The notes beneath the pieces were generated by a model. The model was not told where the DNA came from and ran no database searches. It worked only from the letters and a program-made list of their open reading frames with translations. Source: JBFLXN01 sp040755715 [NCBI: Candidatus Edwardsbacteria bacterium] (GTDB lineage: Bacteria; Edwardsbacteria; AC1; JBFLXN01). From it: a stretch of 6,545 nt of DNA. Of this stretch, positions 5,748 to 6,545 are shown one piece after another (positions within the stretch are counted from its first letter, which is position 1; every line of letters starts with the position of its first letter). The DNA lies in contig JBFLXN010000155.1 of assembly GCA_040755715.1 (NCBI GenBank), positions 1 to 6,545 of the forward strand. The letters are read 5' to 3'. The position numbers and the translations under genes were made by a program.

Positions 5748-5776
5748 ATTTTATCTCAAATTTTCTCTGGTGTCAA
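5748..5776 (-). promoter_or_regulatory. Promoter of the pdxA-ftsE-ftsX-envC operon, leaderless type
   Basis: On the minus strand a perfect TTGACA (5771-5776) is followed by exactly 17 bp and TAAAAT (5748-5753). The predicted RNA start, about 7 bases after the -10, coincides with the G of the pdxA GTG at 5741. No ribosome binding site would be present in such an mRNA. No other strong promoter was noticed before ftsE, ftsX or envC, so this is likely the main promoter for all four. Confidence 0.75.
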
Positions 5777-5851
5777 GAAAATTGTTAGGGGTGATTAAAA
5801 GTTTTTTATTGATTTCTGTATCTGAAATGCAGTATGATTACATCACTATCG

Positions 5852-5903
5852 CTCGCGGGAGACGCAGGATCGTTACACTCGCAGGAAACGCAGGAGCCGG
5901 ATA
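5852..5903. repeat. Two 26-base direct repeats
   Basis: CTCGCGGGAGACGCAGGA (5852-5869) recurs as CTCGCAGGAAACGCAGGA (5878-5895), 16 of 18 identical, with a period of 26 bases; the 8-base tails differ. The block is much richer in GC than the surrounding DNA. Only two copies are here and no protein is encoded, so it is not a CRISPR array. It may be the edge of a longer minisatellite or part of the repeat cluster that follows. Confidence 0.6.
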
Positions 5904-5906
5904 AAT

Positions 5907-5963
5907 GTAGACGGTGATTTTCAATCACCGATTGATTTGCCTGGCTTAAAAAGCCATGGCTAC
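5907..5963. repeat. Inverted pair of REP-like hairpins (REPIN/BIME-like)
   Basis: GTAG (5907-5910) precedes a perfect 8-bp hairpin, CGGTGATT (5912-5919) with AATCACCG (5923-5930). After 11 bases comes a second perfect hairpin, TGGCTT (5942-5947) with AAGCCA (5951-5956), followed by CTAC (5960-5963), which is GTAG on the other strand. Two GTAG-footed hairpins facing each other are the layout of REPIN or BIME units. The two stems are unrelated in sequence, which is unlike a classical REPIN made from one REP type. Confidence 0.65.
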
Positions 5964-6011
5964 TTTTGCTTCAGGCGAGAGTCATGGTAGAACAGGTATC
6001 CTTGCCTGACA

Positions 6012-6040
6012 CACCCCTGACCCCTCTTAATAAAGGGGAA
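6012..6040. repeat. Palindromic repeat inside the TPR frame
   Basis: CCCCT (6021-6025) pairs with AGGGG (6034-6038) around an AT-rich loop, preceded by another CCCCTGA at 6014-6020. It is translated in frame as TPLTPLNKGE, a peptide out of character with the helical TPR sequence that follows. I believe similar CCCCT-TTAATAA-AGGGG palindromes are scattered in many bacterial genomes, but I cannot search for copies here. Confidence 0.45.
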
Positions 6041-6151
6041 TTTAAAGAGGCAGGCGATAAATTCAAATCCGCTATCTCAATATTTGAGGAATTAAAACAG
6101 CCGTTTGAAATCGCCAAGGCGTATTATTATTATGCCCAATCAATTAAAACT

Positions 6152-6176
6152 GTAGGGACAGGGCTTGTCCCTGTCC
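6152..6176 (+). repeat. GTAG-footed REP-like hairpin inserted in frame
   Basis: GTAG (6152-6155) is followed directly by a perfect 8-bp stem, GGACAGGG (6156-6163) with CCCTGTCC (6169-6176), loop CTTGT. A competing register pairs GGGACA with TGTCCC. It lies in the middle of the TPR remnant and is translated as VGTGLVPVQ without breaking the frame, so an insertion of a multiple of three is implied. The first seven bases of the window, GGGACAG, may be the end of another copy. Confidence 0.65.
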
Positions 6177-6276
6177 AATTTGATGACACAGCAAATGAAT
6201 ACTTACAAAAGGCGAAGGAGATTTTTGAAAAGGTCGGAGCGAAAGCATGGCTAGCAAAAATACGAAAGATGTAATG

Positions 6277-6422
6277 GAGATTGCTGAAAAAGTTTTTTTC
6301 TGTCACCCTGAACTTGTTTCAGGGTCTCATAATCCTGAATCAAGTTCAGGATCGGTTTTTCAAGATGCTGAAATAAATTCAGCATGACAACTTACGCTGA
6401 TTTAAGTTTTTTCAGCAACCTC
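6277..6422. mobile_element. MITE-like element with 15-bp terminal inverted repeats and three internal hairpins
   Basis: The ends GAGATTGCTGAAAAA (6277-6291) and its complement (6408-6422) match at 14 of 15 positions. Inside, TGTCA (6301-6305) and TGACA (6385-6389) bound three hairpins of one design, each with a CTGAA, 5-base loop, TTCAG core: CCCTGAA/TTCAGGG (6306-6312, 6318-6324), ATCCTGAA/TTCAGGAT (6332-6339, 6345-6352) and ATGCTGAA/TTCAGCAT (6365-6372, 6378-6385). No coding capacity is present. It begins two bases after the TPR stop. The structure is seen; mobility is inferred, and no target-site duplication is clear. Confidence 0.55.
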
Positions 6423-6444
6423 TAGTGCTTTATGACATAAGTTC

Positions 6445-6473
6445 TTGACAAATTAAATTATTTATGATATACT
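6445..6473 (+). promoter_or_regulatory. Strong sigma70-type promoter of the gene leaving the window
   Basis: A perfect TTGACA (6445-6450), a 17-bp spacer and TATACT (6468-6473, 5 of 6) predict an RNA start near 6480, just before the ribosome binding site. Confidence 0.75.
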
Positions 6474-6495
6474 ACCTCCAAAAGGAGGTGGTATA
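6468..6495. promoter_or_regulatory. 28-base dyad covering the -10 and the ribosome binding site
   Basis: TATACTACCTCC (6468-6479) and GGAGGTGGTATA (6484-6495) are complementary at 11 of 12 positions around an AAAA centre. The left arm is the -10 region and the right arm holds the Shine-Dalgarno. It could be an operator for a self-repressing protein. If RNA starts a little upstream, it could also be a hairpin hiding the ribosome binding site. Confidence 0.5.
6481..6490 (+). promoter_or_regulatory. Near-perfect ribosome binding site that fixes a TTG start
   Basis: AAAGGAGGTG is almost the full complement of the usual 16S rRNA 3' end. It lies six bases before the TTG at 6497, which decides that this rare codon is the start. 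Confidence 0.75.
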
Positions 6496-6496
6496 C

Positions 6497-6545
6497 TTGA
6501 AAATAAAAAATCAAGTTAAATTAAAACCAAATGAGCGAAAATTAT
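6497..6545 (+). CDS. 5' end of an unidentified gene, cut by the window edge
   Basis: Sixteen codons from a TTG start to the window end encode MKIKNQVKLKPNERKL, a basic, Lys/Asn-rich N-terminus with no stop. The strong promoter, near-consensus Shine-Dalgarno and correct spacing make it a real gene start. Sixteen residues are too few to name a family. A small DNA-binding protein or a transposase would suit the basic N-terminus and the operator-like dyad, but nothing in the residues proves it. It probably belongs to a different transcription unit from everything else in the window. Confidence 0.6.
   Translation, partial: MKIKNQVKLKPNERKL

Larger units (their letters stand above)
5984..6274 (+). 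pseudogene. C-terminal remnant of a tetratricopeptide-repeat protein, invaded by palindromic repeats
   Basis: From about 6044 the frame encodes KEAGDKFKSAISIFEELKQP, then FEIAKAYYYYAQSIK, and finally ANEYLQKAKEIFEKVGAKAWL up to the stop at 6272. These are helical TPR-type segments like the C-terminal end of large TPR signalling or AAA-ATPase proteins. Two stretches do not fit: TPLTPLNKGEF (6017-6043) comes from a palindrome, and VGTGLVPVQFD interrupts a TPR helix pair and comes from the GTAG-footed hairpin at 6152-6176. Upstream the frame runs into the REP pair and meets TGA at 5933, so the rest of the protein is missing. The ATG at 5984 is the first ATG in frame, with only a weak AGGCGAG ahead of it; whether anything is made is doubtful. 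The parent protein cannot be named. Confidence 0.6.

Noticed and set aside
5852-5903. CRISPR array
   Set aside because: Only two imperfect direct repeats with an 8-base gap, no further units and no cas genes.

Overview
The window looks like a piece of an uncultivated, AT-rich bacterial genome. A periplasmic EnvC with a signal peptide and a lipoprotein signal sequence suggest a diderm (Gram-negative type) cell. The density of small palindromic and short-period repeats resembles genomes of candidate phyla known from metagenomes. That placement is a guess; no rRNA or marker tree is available from this sequence.

Layout. Positions 1-451: a truncated lipoprotein gene on the minus strand that ends in the foot of a hairpin repeat, followed by back-to-back promoters. 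Positions 452-1345 (+): a DUF58 / von Willebrand A-like protein. Positions 1346-1662: a convergent spacer filled with nested inverted repeats. Positions 1663-5741 (-): four genes in the order of transcription pdxA, ftsE, ftsX, envC, probably one operon from a strong promoter at 5748-5776 that places the RNA start at or next to the pdxA GTG (leaderless). Positions 5777-6440: a gene-poor stretch with direct repeats, REP-like hairpins, a broken TPR gene and a MITE-like element. Positions 6445-6545: a strong sigma70-type promoter and the first 16 codons of a gene that leaves the window.

How the genes work together. FtsE (ATPase) and FtsX (membrane subunit) form the ABC-type complex that drives a periplasmic activator. 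EnvC, with a coiled coil and a degenerate LytM domain, is that activator, so the three form a complete septal cell-wall hydrolysis switch. PdxA, of vitamin B6 synthesis, is carried by the same transcript. The DUF58 gene is separate and no MoxR ATPase partner is visible.

Most unusual content. (1) Three spacers each hold an inverted array of short units with a different period: 7, 9 and 10 bases. In two of them the stop codon of the upstream gene lies inside the array. (2) Several hairpins with unrelated stems share a GTAG foot, the hallmark of REP elements mobilised by RAYT transposases. One pair is arranged head to head, one hairpin sits in frame inside a TPR reading frame, and one supplies the stop codon of the truncated lipoprotein gene. 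(3) Three separate genes carry G or C runs of 8-9 bases in otherwise AT-rich sequence, possible slippage sites.
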